A stretch of DNA of 64,000 nucleotides from Rhopalosiphum padi (lineage: Eukaryota; Arthropoda; Insecta; Hemiptera; Aphididae): positions 5,366,581-5,430,580 of the forward strand of contig NC_083597.1 of assembly GCF_020882245.1 (NCBI RefSeq), given 5' to 3'. The notes beneath the pieces are model-generated. The model worked only from the letters and a program-made list of their open reading frames with translations, was not told the origin of the DNA and ran no database searches. Made by a program: the position numbers and the translations under genes. Positions 26,831 to 40,071 of the stretch are shown here, piece after piece (within the stretch, counting starts at the first letter, position 1; each line of letters opens with the position of its first letter).

Positions 26831-29800
26831 AATGTAACAATTTATATCTATATATATATATTATATAAGCATTATACATACATAAATATATTATATACAT
26901 TAACTTTTTTTTAATCAATCATCTCATATCCTTTTTTTATTTGGAGTTGAATAAATACATTTTTTTAATAGATTACATTAATATTAATAAATTACTGTAT
27001 ACTAAATTAGCTCATATATTTTGTTTCACTTCTTTCAACAAATATCGCATGATTTTAATATTTTAGTCCATTCTCATACGACGTATGCCCTTAGTAAATT
27101 AAATTCGATTATATTATTACTTTGTTTTGTATTTTGAGAATTTCTGTTATCTTTCTTTATCAGAGTTAGGCAGTATATCTATTTATTTAAATATATATTC
27201 GTGTTTTTTCATTAGTATTTTTTTTTATGTGTTTCACGCGTCTTAGAGTACCTAATTATTTTGTTTTAAAAATTATTATTACAATGCATGTATTATGAGT
27301 CTATTACTATTCAACCATTATAATTATAAATGAAAAAAAAATAATGCACATTATTGGTTCTAGTTAGATATATCATAATATTTAAATTGTAATAATAATT
27401 TTTAAATATATTATATAGGAATAATAAATCATTATTAACGCATTAACTACTACCATCGACTTGATAATATTTTAGTGATTATATTTTATATCCATTGTCC
27501 AATGATTTAATAAATGTTTCAATAATATAAAAATATAAAATGTTTAAATTGAATTTTCATTAGGAAATGGAAAAGAGCCAATAGAGGTTGATCGTAATTG
27601 ATTTTTTTTATTCTTTCAGGTCTAGGAATATATGTATTTTACGAGTTTAGATATTATACCTTTAACATTTATTGATTTTTTTTTTATATGTACCTTTGAA
27701 ATAAAGATGCTGCCATGCAAGCGAGCATTAATAAAATAAAAACACTAAAACTATAATTTTCTTAAAAATTGTTTTTTATAAACGAAAACTCGTTATTTAA
27801 TAACATTATCTATAATATTTATTTATTTATTTTTGCTACGTTTATATTTGTTATAACTCATAAGTATAATTTCATGTTATGAATTATTTTTTTTTTCATT
27901 AATTGAGTAGGTGCCTCAGTGAAATTTAAATGCACTTACGTATTATTGTTTTACTTGGGTAAAGTTCTCGTATTACTCAATATTAAATATTATTGAATCG
28001 ATTTTTCATGACTTGAGTAGCCGTATTCTTATATTATTATTATCATAAATAATAACTCGTTTTTGTAGTAAGCAAGAAACAATATTTCTACTTGTAGTAC
28101 GTGAGACAATATTATATGTGTTTAGTGTATTGATTAAAATATTATTTTTTTATGTTAAACTACATTTTATGTTACTTATTATTTAATGCATCCATCATTA
28201 AAAAAAATATCTGATAATCATTGTTACTAAGAGTTAAATATTTTGTGTGTAGATAAAATGATTTTATAATATCTAACAATAAAATAACAGTGAATATATT
28301 TTCATACTGTATTCCCTATAAATCAAAACTTTTGTATTTGTTATGTATGTACATAAAAGAGTCGGTATGTTTTTAATAAGAGTGGTGTTTCCTTTTATAT
28401 TTGTCATTTAAGTGATTTTGAAATCTTCTTGAATTACGCGATATAAAGAAACAAGGTCATCAAAATAGCTTTTTATTTTCTCAAAAGAAAAAAAATATTC
28501 TTTCAACACACCTACACACCTCTACAATAAAAAAGTTTTATGCTCTGTGACATGACTTTGAAAGTTACTTTTTTATTATTATTATGTTTAACAAAATCCA
28601 CTCCACAAAATTCATTTTTGTCCAGTAGTTATTACATATCGGCATTCTTGTCCATCTATTTAGTTCGTCAATTTGAGACGTGCACAGCATGATTTCTGTA
28701 GGTTTTCCAAGCTATAAATTATAAAGCTTAAAATTGTCAATTATTTATTCCATATTCCGTGATTCTATGAAATGTCTTAACATTTTTTATGATATTCTGC
28801 TATATTAAGTACTAATTAAACACTATACTGTATTAATGACATTACACTAGAAAGTAATATGATAAATCTTAAATCAAAATATTAACATTTTTCATTACAT
28901 TCAAAAACACTTGTTATACTTTAAATCATTTGATACTTCAATCAAAAAAACGCATATAAAATATATAAATTAACGTTTATAGTAAAATTACTTAATATAA
29001 TGGTGGTTGATCCGTTTATATAGTCATGCTAAACTTGTAGGTATATATTTTTTAAAACTTAATTTCTCAAAATAATAATTTTTCATATTTTATATCTTGT
29101 TATTCTTCTATATATTTAAAATTAAATAGTTATAATATTGATAAAAATATCATATTATACATAGGCAAGTAACTTAATAGTTTTAAAAATAATATACTCT
29201 AATTAAGTGCTTATATATTAATCTAATGAACTATTTGGTCAATACATTTTTTATTGAGCCATATTTTATGGATGTTATTTTATTTGAACGACCTCATAAG
29301 AGTTCAGTCACATAAATCCTGTTTTTTCTTTCTAAACGTTATTCAGTAAGGAGTCAGGAACATTATTGAAATATTAATCTACTAATAAAATTATTAAAAA
29401 AATTATATAACATAATTTAATATATATATAGTTATTATCATTATTATGAGCCTTATCGTATTAGTTAAACGAATCTACGATAACTGATTCTATATTATGT
29501 TATACACTTTGCGTTAGTCATTTTTTGATTTGCATTAAAAATGTGTATATTTTCTTAATCACATTTCATTTTAACTAAAAATAAATTGGTCGTATAAAAT
29601 TTTAGCTCTTTGTCAAGTATTTATATTTTTCTTATTCTTGAATTTTGTTGTTTCGAGCAGTATTTTTGCGTCATAAATCATATCGTATTTTTGTCGCCAT
29701 CATTTTTCATCGGGATAGTAGCCTCAACAAAAGAAGAACAACACCAGAGGAAAAAGATAACTTATTTAACCGTAAACTCTGAGATACAACTACGAAGCTT

Positions 29801-31529
29801 GTAGAATCGGCCTGCGGATGTATGTATAATGGCATCAACGTCGTGTTACTTCGTAGACGAATGCTGTTTTATTCCTATTAATCCTATTGTTTGCGACAGT
29901 GCTCACGATTTCGTATTATATTTTTTCCTAGAGCTTGTGTTATATTTATTTCAAAAATATCATATCTATCTAAACAACTAAATGTCATTATATTTGTTTG
30001 AAATTATCGTGTCCAACGTCGTTAAATTATTTTGTTTGCTGGTAGCTGCATAGATTATAGTTTCATATTACTATTATCGACATCTGATTTCTAGATTCCA
30101 GAATTTAAATGATGTCAAAATCATTTTTAACTATTGTTGTATTTTTTTTCTTATTCTATCCCAAATACAAAGTACCAGAATATAATTATTAAAATATTTT
30201 TTAATTGTTTTATATTTACCATATTAATTAAATGAAACGTACAATAAGTATTGTTCGTATATTTTGCTTGATCATTACACCAACGTTTTAATTTTAGATA
30301 ACCTCACTATTTAATTTAATTTTTGAAATTTTAATTTAAACCTTTCTTTATTTTCCGTTAATATGTAAAAAAAAATGTTTGATATGTTTAGAGTAGGTAG
30401 GTGTTATTGTCATATAATATTAGTTTTACTTTGATATTATATGTGTTTTTTTCTATAAAAATAATCATGTAAAATGTATATGAATGTTATTAAAGTTCAA
30501 TGTATGCTGTTCAAATAGAATAAAATGAAACAAATCAATTTTCGATTTATATGTAATAAAATATATAATATATTACTGAATACATTATCAGACCATGAAC
30601 ATAATCGAAAACGCCCCAATAATAGTTATACTTTTTTTTTTCCCACTCAACATTATGAATAATGTATCTTTGTAATCTTCTCATAGTCTATTGGTTCCAA
30701 AAATAAAAATGGATCGTAAACCAATATTTATATGAATATGTATGGTCTGTACAAAGTTGAGATTGCTTGAAAACAATTTAAAAATGTACATACAGTTCTT
30801 GTAGAGAATTGTTTAAATTAGCTTGATTGAATTACACTGATACACAATGTGCTAACCTCCGTTTTTGCCATTAACAATTCATTTTATAAATTCTGATTTT
30901 TGGTAATTTTAAGTATACTTAATAATGACCATGTTCTCAATTGTGAAACTCTTATTATACTGTTTAGAGACTAAGCTGTTCTTTGGCAATGTTAGTATTA
31001 TTTCAAATGAGAAACAATAATTTTTACTGTAGATTGTTAATAAGCAGATAATTATTTTGAAAATATTAATGTAATTAAATTTTTTATTAACATTTTAACG
31101 ACTAATTTTAATTGTATACTAAAGAGAAAGTAACCATTGAAAAATGTTTTATAAAAATAAAATTCATTAATTATTTAATTTAAATTTTTATTATATATAC
31201 GTAGACAATTTTTACAAATCATAACCATTTTGATAGATTGCTATTCATAATTCATATACATATTAATTTATAGGCACTATAATTTTCAAATCATTACCCC
31301 TATTTTTCAAACCTATATTATCATAGACCTATAAATTATGCTTATAGTTAAATAACTCAAAAACACAATAATCTGTTCAAAAATATACAAGACTAAATGG
31401 TGATCTTCATTTAAAAAAAGAAGCTTGTATCGGCATAAGACACTAATACATAGTTGAAAACTATATGGACTTATAGGAACTTCAAAAATCAATGAATAGG
31501 AATTCGAAAAAGTTCATCATTAGAGAAGA
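26831..31529. other. AT-rich intron-like DNA
   Basis: Largely AT-rich. A slightly more mixed patch at 29690-29890 has no splice-bounded frame. No repeat unit fixed. Confidence 0.45.
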
Positions 31530-32110
31530 AATAATGCTTGGGGAATCACCCTGTATAGTCTTCGCATGCTTTTTTTTAGCCTATACATAATACCGTAAAA
31601 GCAGGTGTTACATTTGAGGTGTCGTGTGGGTTCACTTTATACCCGTTACATAAATGTCACTAAGACGATTATCATTCTGGTGTTAAATATTCAGCGTATA
31701 CAGCGTACAACATTTCCCCGTTATATTATATTATATAGGGTAGGCTTAAATATGTATATTATACATGCAATATGTCAATAACTGAATAAGTAAGTGGCTT
31801 TATTGTTATAGATATAATAATATACCTAGTCATATTTATATACTATTAACTATAAATACGAAAATAAACTCGTTTTGAGAGGTAAACAGAAGTGGTCAAT
31901 ACATTGTATAAAATGCACAAACAGTCGATCAAACTGACATTTTATCTAATTTTAAAATTTCTGTAAGTTTAGTTTTTCTGTCAGTGTTAAGGGATAAAGT
32001 CCAGTGATTGATCGTCCAATTGCCGCGGAGGTCTGGCTACGATAGGCCTGCATGTGTCTGCAACTGATGTATAGTTTGTCCAATATCATGTCGATAAAAA
32101 AAAAAACTGA
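31530..32110. other. Mixed islets, possible repeat end
   Basis: CACCCTGTATA at 31547-31557 resembles the terminal word of many dispersed insect repeats, but no matching opposite terminus was found. GC-richer patches at 31600-31720 and 31990-32090 carry no coding signal. Confidence 0.3.
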
Positions 32111-33740
32111 TACACACACTCACACCATACATTTCTATATATACCTATTACCTATGTTACACATTATAATATGCTTTTACTTTATCAACATTACTAGTAA
32201 TCGCAATTAATATTTAGTACAGAACAAACTTGATTATAATACAGTCTACTTTCAATATCCTTAGGGTATAAGTAATTACAATATAATATTATAGCAGCGA
32301 ACATAATATTATTATAAATGTATGTTTTTAGAACAGTTAAATATACGATTTACATGCACTCGTTATATAGTGATAACTATATAGTAACCAACTACATAAA
32401 AATTATTTGTTAAATAATTATAATTTTTAGTTTTTTGATTTAATATTTTCTTTTCAATTGCGCTATGGTGTACTAATAATGGTCATACATTTTTTGCCAC
32501 TTTGGTGCTACCTGTGAGACTTATTAACATGTTTATTTTTATACATACTTCATACATATTAACAGCTTACTTAATATCTAAATTGTATAGGTACACGTTA
32601 TACGCATATATTACGCATTTAATTGATTATCTCTCGAAGCTATTTATTATTTATTATATAATCCTGTTCGATTGCGAATATTTTAATATATTTTATCTGA
32701 TTTCTAAATATTTTTATTATCGATCGAATTTGATCAAGTGTTTTACACAAATAATATTATTAATTAATGATAAATCTTAAACTTCAGTTATTTTTCAAAT
32801 TTGTTTTACTTTATTCTAATTAGGTACTTACGTTTTTTTAAATTTTAAATTTAAATACTTAAAATCTTGATGGATATATATATATTGAAAATCCTGATAC
32901 AATTGAGTATATCATTTTATTCACTTATTTTATCTATATTCTATAGATTTCGTTTAATTGTTTAAAACACAATTATTTTTTTTAATATTACGTAAAATAT
33001 ATTATTTTACATACTGATTTTCCTCTCTAGAAATTCTTGCAGAACGCAAGACAATATTTCAATTAGAAGCCATTTGGAATGTATAATAACGTTTATTTTC
33101 GTCACATCATTATTATTGTACACATCTACAATTTATACCGAAATTCGATAATTTATTATAATATGTTCATTATTCATTATTGTTAGTCAATTAAAAATAC
33201 GATTTTATTTTCATTGCATTGTTTAATTGGCATATTTTGTGAAGCCAACTTTATACAATATACAAATACCACCATTAGCGTTTATCAATATCTAGATCAG
33301 GGGATTTATGCATTTGTATGTTTTGCCGTACTATAACGGTCAAATAATGCTCAATTATAATAATTGTCGAGTACAATGTTTTATTTTTCAATTTTAAAAT
33401 GCTAATCACTTTAATTTCCACAATCGTACTTACATTTATCTTAATAATGAATAATGATTGATAAATTGATTAAGCACGTAGTATGCATATAATATAAATT
33501 TAGAAGTACAGAGATACTATAATGTCCATGTGACCATGTCTTTATAACACAGTGCAACCTGGCCAATTTTGTAAACATTTCTCAATATTATTATATACGA
33601 ATAATTTTAATAATTATAACTTTATTTTACCAGGTAAATAAATCATCTAAGAATAATGGTCATATTACGCTCTTGATAAAATATGAAATAAGTTTATATA
33701 ATATTTTACGTTCAGCTACATACGTTCGTACATATTGCTA
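32111..33740. other. AT-rich intron-like DNA
   Basis: Contains the weak 50-nt candidate exon at 33031. CAGGGGATTTATG at 33299 resembles a hAT terminus but no partner terminus was found. Confidence 0.4.
33031..33080 (+). CDS. Weak candidate coding exon (50 nt)
   Basis: Seen: an unusually good acceptor (TACTGATTTTCCTCTCTAG) precedes a segment that, entered in phase 1, reads ILAERKTIFQLEAIWN before a poor donor AAT|GTATAA or, if unspliced, V then stop. Entry phase 1 fits exon A, but exit in phase 0 does not fit exon C, so it could serve only as an alternative terminal exon or belong elsewhere. In AT-rich DNA such acceptors occur by chance. No family recognised. Confidence 0.18.
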
Positions 33741-34130
33741 TTTATAAATATTTTGCATTCGTACTTCTTAGCCAACGGGGTGTCGGATAAACTTGGAATA
33801 TGAGATAGAGGTTATGTAATCGTATTCATGCATATGGTACGAAAGATAAACCAACGATTCCCCCAACTCGGCAAACGGAAATCCGGTGCGTATGCGAATC
33901 GTTGCTACAATCTCTGTTAGGCTACGTGCAGTCTGTATATCCAATGTAGTAAGCTGTTCTATTTGTTTTGCTGGCGTTTCGTTTCTTGTATATACACTAT
34001 GAAAGCTAATTTCATTTCGATTCGCTTTATATAAGTATTCATTTCGCTGTATATTATACTTTTATCGACCGCGTGTAATAATAATAATAACAAAAAAAAA
34101 ATCAACTCTACCTGTTGAGGTAGTGTTATA
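33741..34130. other. GC-richer islet with inverted repeat
   Basis: Mixed composition with CpGs around the 9-bp dyad at 33852/33896. No coding frame. Confidence 0.35.
33852..33904. repeat. 9-bp inverted repeat in a GC-richer islet
   Basis: Seen: CAACGATTC (33852-33860) and GAATCGTTG (33896-33904), exact reverse complements with a 35-nt spacer rich in CpG. Flanked on both sides by AT-rich DNA. Candidate regulatory dyad. Confidence 0.5.
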
Positions 34131-37100
34131 AAAAAATGTGTGCCAGTTAAATTATTAAAACACAGTTTAAGTCTTTGTACACATTAATAATATTTCAGAT
34201 TTCGGTAAGATAATGTTAAGCACCACAATATATATATATGTATATTACTATACTGCTATTTCTGCTTTTGAATAGTTACTGACTGCAGAACACAACATTT
34301 TAATGAGTTTATTTTTGGTAATACTGTTAGGTCTGTATTTAAGAGTCTCTATTTTGTAATTTACAAGTTTTATACTTTTATTATAAAGTGTAAAATTTTG
34401 AATGTAAAAATCTAAATATTCATTATTAATTTACAAAGAAATTATAATAAGTTCAATTATTAAAATTCAAAACTAAACCTAACGCTAACTTTATTCGAAA
34501 TATACAGCATTACATAATATACGTATATATGTATAATAAGTATATAGTCACACTACTATATGTACTATATATATAGAGACTACAATACAGTTACAACTTA
34601 AAAGTCATAACAATATTAATACGCATAATAAAAACTGGTGAATTTAAAATGAATACTCAACAAAAAGTTTTAAACAATATTTTTATTCAGTATCGTAATA
34701 TATTACATATTATACAAAGTACTATTGTTATAAAATAGACTAAATACTTCAGCCTCAAGCTTTAAGTGTTATATTGATTTTACTTCTTGCAGCGGATTGT
34801 TTATATCTACCTATCCCATAAGATAAATTTGCAATTATAATTAATGTTTAACTACGTTTTGTTTTTTCTATGTTTCTATGTTTTTATATTACTAAATGTA
34901 TCTATCTATATTATTATGTAACGACGTTTTGCAAACTTCTGTCATCATCAGTAACCTTCATTGCGCATATAGTAGTATTTTATGCTTTTTTTCAATAAAA
35001 ACAAAAATAAAACGTATAATAATAGAAGGAAGGACATGCACAAAAAAATTAACTGTTTTCACGTAAACGAAAATACGCGCGTTTGTCACAAGGTCGAGAG
35101 TTTCCTTTTAAAATCTATAGTTCCTATGTTATTAAAATAGTATGATATTTAATTATTGCACAATCATCGATTATAGTTAAATCGAAAGCATCATTATATT
35201 GATTTTATTTAACGTACGTAAAATACAATTATAATATACATATTAATATAATATACTTCTATACATGTATAATGTATATTTAATGTGTAATATTATTTGG
35301 TATTAGATCATTGATCACTGTCTGTACTGATCAGTAATAAAATTAAACTATACACATATGGAGGTCTTTATATTCTTCTGTCAGTAATTAAATAAAAAAA
35401 AGTTTAAACAACACATTGGCGTGGTTTGAAATTTCAACATTCAAAATATTATATTGTCCTATATAAAGTATAAAAACATTATAAACTGAGAAGCTCTATA
35501 AATATATATAGAACACACACACACACATATATATTTATTATGTATTGTACATAAATGCTAGACACGTACATTGTCAGTTACTTTAAACACGATAAAAATC
35601 TACTTTGGTCGTGACAATATAGTCAATAAAGTCCACGTCATGTTCCGACTTGAGCAAACTTTTTTTGGTGAAGAAATTATTTATGCTCAAAATGATTTTC
35701 CCGAAAAAAAAATGTCAACTTGTTTAGTTAAATTTTTTATTTTTCATTTTACTATATTTTCATGGTGGTCATGGGTTTTAAAGTTCTGTCTAAATGTATT
35801 TATTTTAGTTTAAATTATAGATCAATATTATGATCATATTATATTAAATTTGGTCTTTCGTTTTAAAAAAAAAAAACTATTATATGAACTATATATAAAA
35901 CTATTTATGAAACCTAGTTGAATTTTTAGTCCGTTTAATTTTTTACTGTTATCAGTTATTTATACAGGCATAATGTCTTTAAATGTTTTATGATATTTTG
36001 CATTCGTAATATAAAAATAATAAAAAATTTCGTTTTGTAGAAACATTATTAGTACTTTGTACCTATGCACAGACATTTTTGTTTGTGTTTAAAAAAATAT
36101 GTCTAACACAGTTTATATTATTTAAATTCAATTTGCATTAATTGGTTTACGTTGGATACTGTTTAATTTATTGTGACTCAAACATGTATATTATATTTTG
36201 AGGTGTACCGTGGCGCATTAACACAAATCTTTTTCATCATAAGCAAATTTACACCGAAATATGGCATAGTTATTTTTTTTAGAATGTATTCAGTTAGATA
36301 CCTACAGCCGTTCACTGCAGTTTTAACCATTTAACTATTATTGAGTTTTGAAAGTTAACCATATCAAGTTCAGAAAATCTGTCTAAGAAACTATCTAAAC
36401 CCATTAGTTAACCTACAACTTGTTCTTCGTATACCAAATCCTCTACCATTTAAATACATATATATATATATACATTGTCTGAAATTCAGAATGGTTTTGT
36501 TTCTATATAATTTAAAACGACATACTCGTACGTATATAAATACAGTTTATTGTAGTTATTACTTAATAATTATTACCTGTTGGTAGGGAAGGTATATTCT
36601 TGTCAATCGACCAACGTACAACTAAAATACTGATTATTATGATTTTAGCAAGAAATAATAATTGGGTTGTTGTATCACATGATTAATATGCTGTACCTTT
36701 ATTTAATTAACAAAAATATATTATCTAGCTACAGCAGAATAAACTAAAATATAATAAATTTCTCTGCTCATTGATTGCAACAATTATGTATAAGGTAGTT
36801 GAATATAAGTACTATATTTTTATGTTTCAGTGCATTTTTATCAATATAATTTCGCCATAATAGCATATAATATATCTACTTACGATATAATATATATACA
36901 ATCTACATTATTAAAATCTATTTTGAGAATATTTTAATAACTGTGAAATATGTTATGTTACATTACGCTAAAAAATACTTAAATAAAATACTTATTAGAG
37001 TATAGTTTCATAATACAAGAATTTTTTTTTTATGTAAAATTGAATAGTATACACGTAATTTGAATGTTCGATGTAAATGCATGACTGATCACTTGGTAAA

Positions 37101-38521
37101 GAATTTAAAAATACTTAAATATTGCTTTCATAAAAAAAAATGTAAGTCCCCTGCAATATACATCATATATATTATGTAAATGCATATTACATTCGTATTA
37201 AGTAATTAAAAATAATTAATAACAATAATGATTGTTTACCTATGTAATTTGTTACATGCAAGTACATTTTGAGCCGAACCAAACATGTGAAAATTGGTCA
37301 TAATATATAAAATAGTTATTAATGTTATATAATAAATATTAATTTAATAAAAAAAGATGAATAGTAATTTTATCATTAAATATTAAATGCATGTATAAAA
37401 GTATATATTAATATAAAGTTATAGTTACAAATTATTTACGAGTATTGCAATCAGTTTTCACTTTTCATTTTTATATATATGGCTTATTGTTACCGTTAAT
37501 ACTTTAATAATATATAATATCAAGCTGAGATATTTAATATATATTCAATGGTTATACAGACCTTAAATATTAGCCTATAAACACATTTCACCGTGAATAT
37601 GTGAAAATAGTTACTAAGTTTTATGTGCAAACACAAAAATGTGTTTAAATTATGCATATATCGACTTCGCACTCATTATCACGAGTTAGAGATCTATTTT
37701 ATTACTTATAATAATATAACTATATTGTTATCAGTGACTATTTTATTACTTCGTCTTTCAAAACACTGCAGTGTTTTATGGTCCATGATATTATTATGTA
37801 CAATGACGTATTTATTCTGTATTTACACAGTGGTTGTTAACTGCATGTTATGCATTGTTAATTATATAAAAAAAAAAATGTTTGAATTAAAAAAAAAAAG
37901 TAGTTATTACTTATTTTTAATGGAGACGTCGTCGCCGGCGTGGTCGTTTAATCCGGTCGATTTAGTTTTACGGTATCGTCCCGACAAAAATACAAAAAAA
38001 TCAAACGTTTTAACTGACGCAGGTTATCGTATATTATACTTACGAGTACAACATCAACACTTGTGCAAGTTGTACAGTGCGCACGCACTGTCTGCAATGC
38101 ACATACAAATGACGCGTTATTATTGGAATAATATTATTATTATTCGCTTCTATATCGTTGCATATTTTCCGACCTTCTTTTCTATCCATGTGATGATATA
38201 GATTGTCTCAACTACCAGAAATACGTCCTTAATACGCTCAATCAAAAACGAACATGGATTATTTTAATTGAGAAAATTTTTAAAAAGATTCAATTTCCTA
38301 GAACTTGATAACAATTTTACCGAGTTTTTTTTCTGATTCTTACTTTAGCCCAAATCAAAATATTAAAAAATACAAAATTCATCTACGTTGTTCATATTTA
38401 TTGTTACATAACTCAATTTCGTTAGGTTATCGATTTATTATAATATCAATTCGTTGACATAAAATACATGGTGAATAGAATACTATTATTTTAAATATAA
38501 TATTGGTACACGGATCATAAA
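34131..38521. other. AT-rich intron-like DNA upstream of the promoter block
   Basis: AT-rich throughout. The longest open frame here (192 codons at 37623-38201) is low-complexity, Ile/Tyr/Leu-rich in its first half, and has no family resemblance. Confidence 0.45.
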
Positions 38522-38562
38522 TTCGAACCAAACCATCCTTTCCTATCGGAGTTTGGTTCGAA
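38522..38562. repeat. 12-bp perfect inverted repeat with 17-nt loop
   Basis: Seen: TTCGAACCAAAC at 38522-38533 and GTTTGGTTCGAA at 38551-38562 are exact reverse complements. They sit at the boundary between AT-rich intron-like DNA and the CpG-rich promoter block, about 0.9 kb before the putative start site. This could be a hairpin, a dyad protein-binding site or a small mobile-element relic. Confidence 0.7.
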
Positions 38563-38569
38563 ATCCAAA

Positions 38570-39429
38570 CAGTGTGTATGACTTTACTGTTTTAGGCTTT
38601 TGACGTTTTTTCGCGGTAAATACACGTTTTGACATGTTTGATTGCGTCAAAACGGTAGGTGTATCTCGTTTCGATTCAGCGCTGCCTGTGCGTATAAGGT
38701 CGTTAATAATTATTATTGTCATCGTGGACGCGGATGGGTGACCATAAATCACTGTTAAACATTCTATCTCTCTTTCTCTGTATCGTACATTCGGTCGTAT
38801 TAATTACGGAACCGCCGTTATACCGTGCCGAACCGGACTCGCTATAGCGCGGCAACCGAATAATACACTGCATATTAAAATGTCGAAAACTAAATATTAG
38901 TCGAGCGATATTGTGTGTTAGTCATAGTCCTGTGCACACAAACGACCGTTTTCGTAGTAGTCGCGTTGCATACGTATTATAATATATTATATTTTATATT
39001 ATCGCCCAGCTGCGATGTACCCGTAGTACACACGCGTGTATTATTGAAAAAAAAAATATAATATGTATATATTGTAATAACGAAAAGTAAAAACAACAAG
39101 TGCTGCGGATCGGCTTGCCACCGGCGTTCGTTCGGCTCGGGCACACACAACACGCGTATAGTTGTACGAAACACACACACACACACACGCGGTCGAGCAC
39201 GCGCGTTATCATCGCTACAGTAATTATTATTATCCGGGCGCGGCGGCGGTGGGACCGATAATGCTCTACGTCACTCGTCGTCGTCGACGTCGCGCGTCTT
39301 GGTGGGGAGGCGGCGGCGTTTTTTTTTTTTTTTTCATAATCACCATCGGCACACCGCAGTCCGCAAGCAAGCACACGTATTTTAGTATTTTACACACACG
39401 CATTGCACCGCCGCCGCCGCCGCACGTCG
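38570..39429. promoter_or_regulatory. CpG-rich upstream block of the internal promoter
   Basis: Seen: CpG density rises abruptly here compared with the AT-rich DNA before about 38.5 kb. The block includes runs of CGG/CGT triplets (39235-39320), an (AC)9 tract at 39171-39188 and a 15-T run at 39320-39334. Apparent minus-strand open frames across 39.0-40.3 kb are explained by the GC-rich composition and show Arg/Ala/Gly-rich low-complexity translations. Inference: proximal promoter and enhancer DNA for the exon B isoform. No individual transcription-factor site is claimed. Confidence 0.45.
39171..39188. repeat. (AC)9 dinucleotide repeat
   Basis: A perfect AC tract within the CpG-rich promoter block. 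Confidence 0.9.
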
Positions 39430-39645
39430 TCAGTCAGTCAGTCAGTCCGTAGGCCGACGTCGATTTTCGTCGTATTTATTAATATATTATCATTATCACT
39501 ATATTGTTGTGTATTATACCGACGGTAGTTCGGCGCACCATCGTGTTGTTCGTTGTCGCGCGCGAGTGTGTGTGTAAGTGCGTGCGCGCGTGCCCGACCG
39601 TCGTCGCTTGTGCCCCGAATTCGGCTCGGGAAATCTTCGTTTTGC

Positions 39646-39771
39646 ATGCGTCTCGTTTCCAGATCGATTTTCAAGGATCTCCCGAGTGCCGGTGGGCCCA
39701 TATCACGCGAGACACGTTTTAACCTCAAATATTCGATTAAAAATATAATAATACGAACTCGGCGTACGTGA
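39646..39771 (+). other. Upstream ORF 1 in the exon B leader (41 codons)
   Basis: Seen: ATG at 39646 (context TTTGCATGCG, weak) opens a 41-codon frame ending in TGA at 39769-39771. The peptide begins MRLVSRSIFKDLPSAGG. It lies wholly inside the presumed leader, 300 nt before the main start. If the leader is unspliced, this would reduce or condition translation of exon B. There is no evidence that the peptide itself is functional. Confidence 0.35.
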
Positions 39772-39923
39772 CGCATACGCGTAATCGACACTACGACAAC
39801 ACCAGCAACAATAATAACATCTAATTTAACGGTTTCGCTCGCCGTTTCGTGTTTTTTTTCAAAAACAAATCCGTTCTTTTTTCCCCATATTATATACGCT
39901 GTTTTTATTTTTGTTTTTACTAC

Positions 39924-39947
39924 ATGTGTCGCGCGCGTTATAGTTGA
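39924..39947 (+). other. Upstream ORF 2 in the exon B leader (7 codons)
   Basis: Seen: ATG TGT CGC GCG CGT TAT AGT TGA, a seven-codon upstream ORF ending 124 nt before the main ATG. The start context is ACATG, weak. It is short enough to permit reinitiation at 40072. Its role is inferred and depends on the leader being transcribed unspliced. Confidence 0.35.
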
Positions 39948-40071
39948 CCGTTCGGGATTTCGCGTCCGACCCACCGCCGTCCGTCCGTCCGCCCGCCTGC
40001 CCGTTGACGAGAAAACGGCGTCCGCTCGTTCGACGCTCTTTCCGTCTCGACCCGTCCGCTCGCCGTCGGCC

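Larger units (their letters stand above)
39430..40071 (+). promoter_or_regulatory. Putative promoter and 5' leader of exon B (CpG-rich, tandem initiator motifs)
   Basis: Seen: four overlapping TCAGT words (39430-39447), the arthropod initiator consensus, directly upstream of a CpG-rich leader of about 640 nt that runs to the ATG at 40072. No convincing TATA box or exact DPE is visible, which fits a dispersed, CpG-rich type of start. The leader contains GC-rich pyrimidine and purine runs and at least two ATG-started upstream ORFs, listed separately. The precise start site is an inference from the initiator repeats. The leader could also be spliced. Confidence 0.5.

Noticed and set aside
31547..31557. 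CACCCTGTATA as a transposon terminus
   Set aside because: No matching inverted terminus or duplication found upstream; the word alone is insufficient.
33299..33312. CAGGGGATTTATG as another hAT end
   Set aside because: The nearest CCCCTG partner is almost 4 kb away with no matching flanking duplication or shared terminal extension.
37623..38201. 192-codon plus-strand open frame
   Set aside because: Long only by local chance: Ile/Tyr/Leu-rich translation, several lysine runs from poly-A, no domain and no start context.
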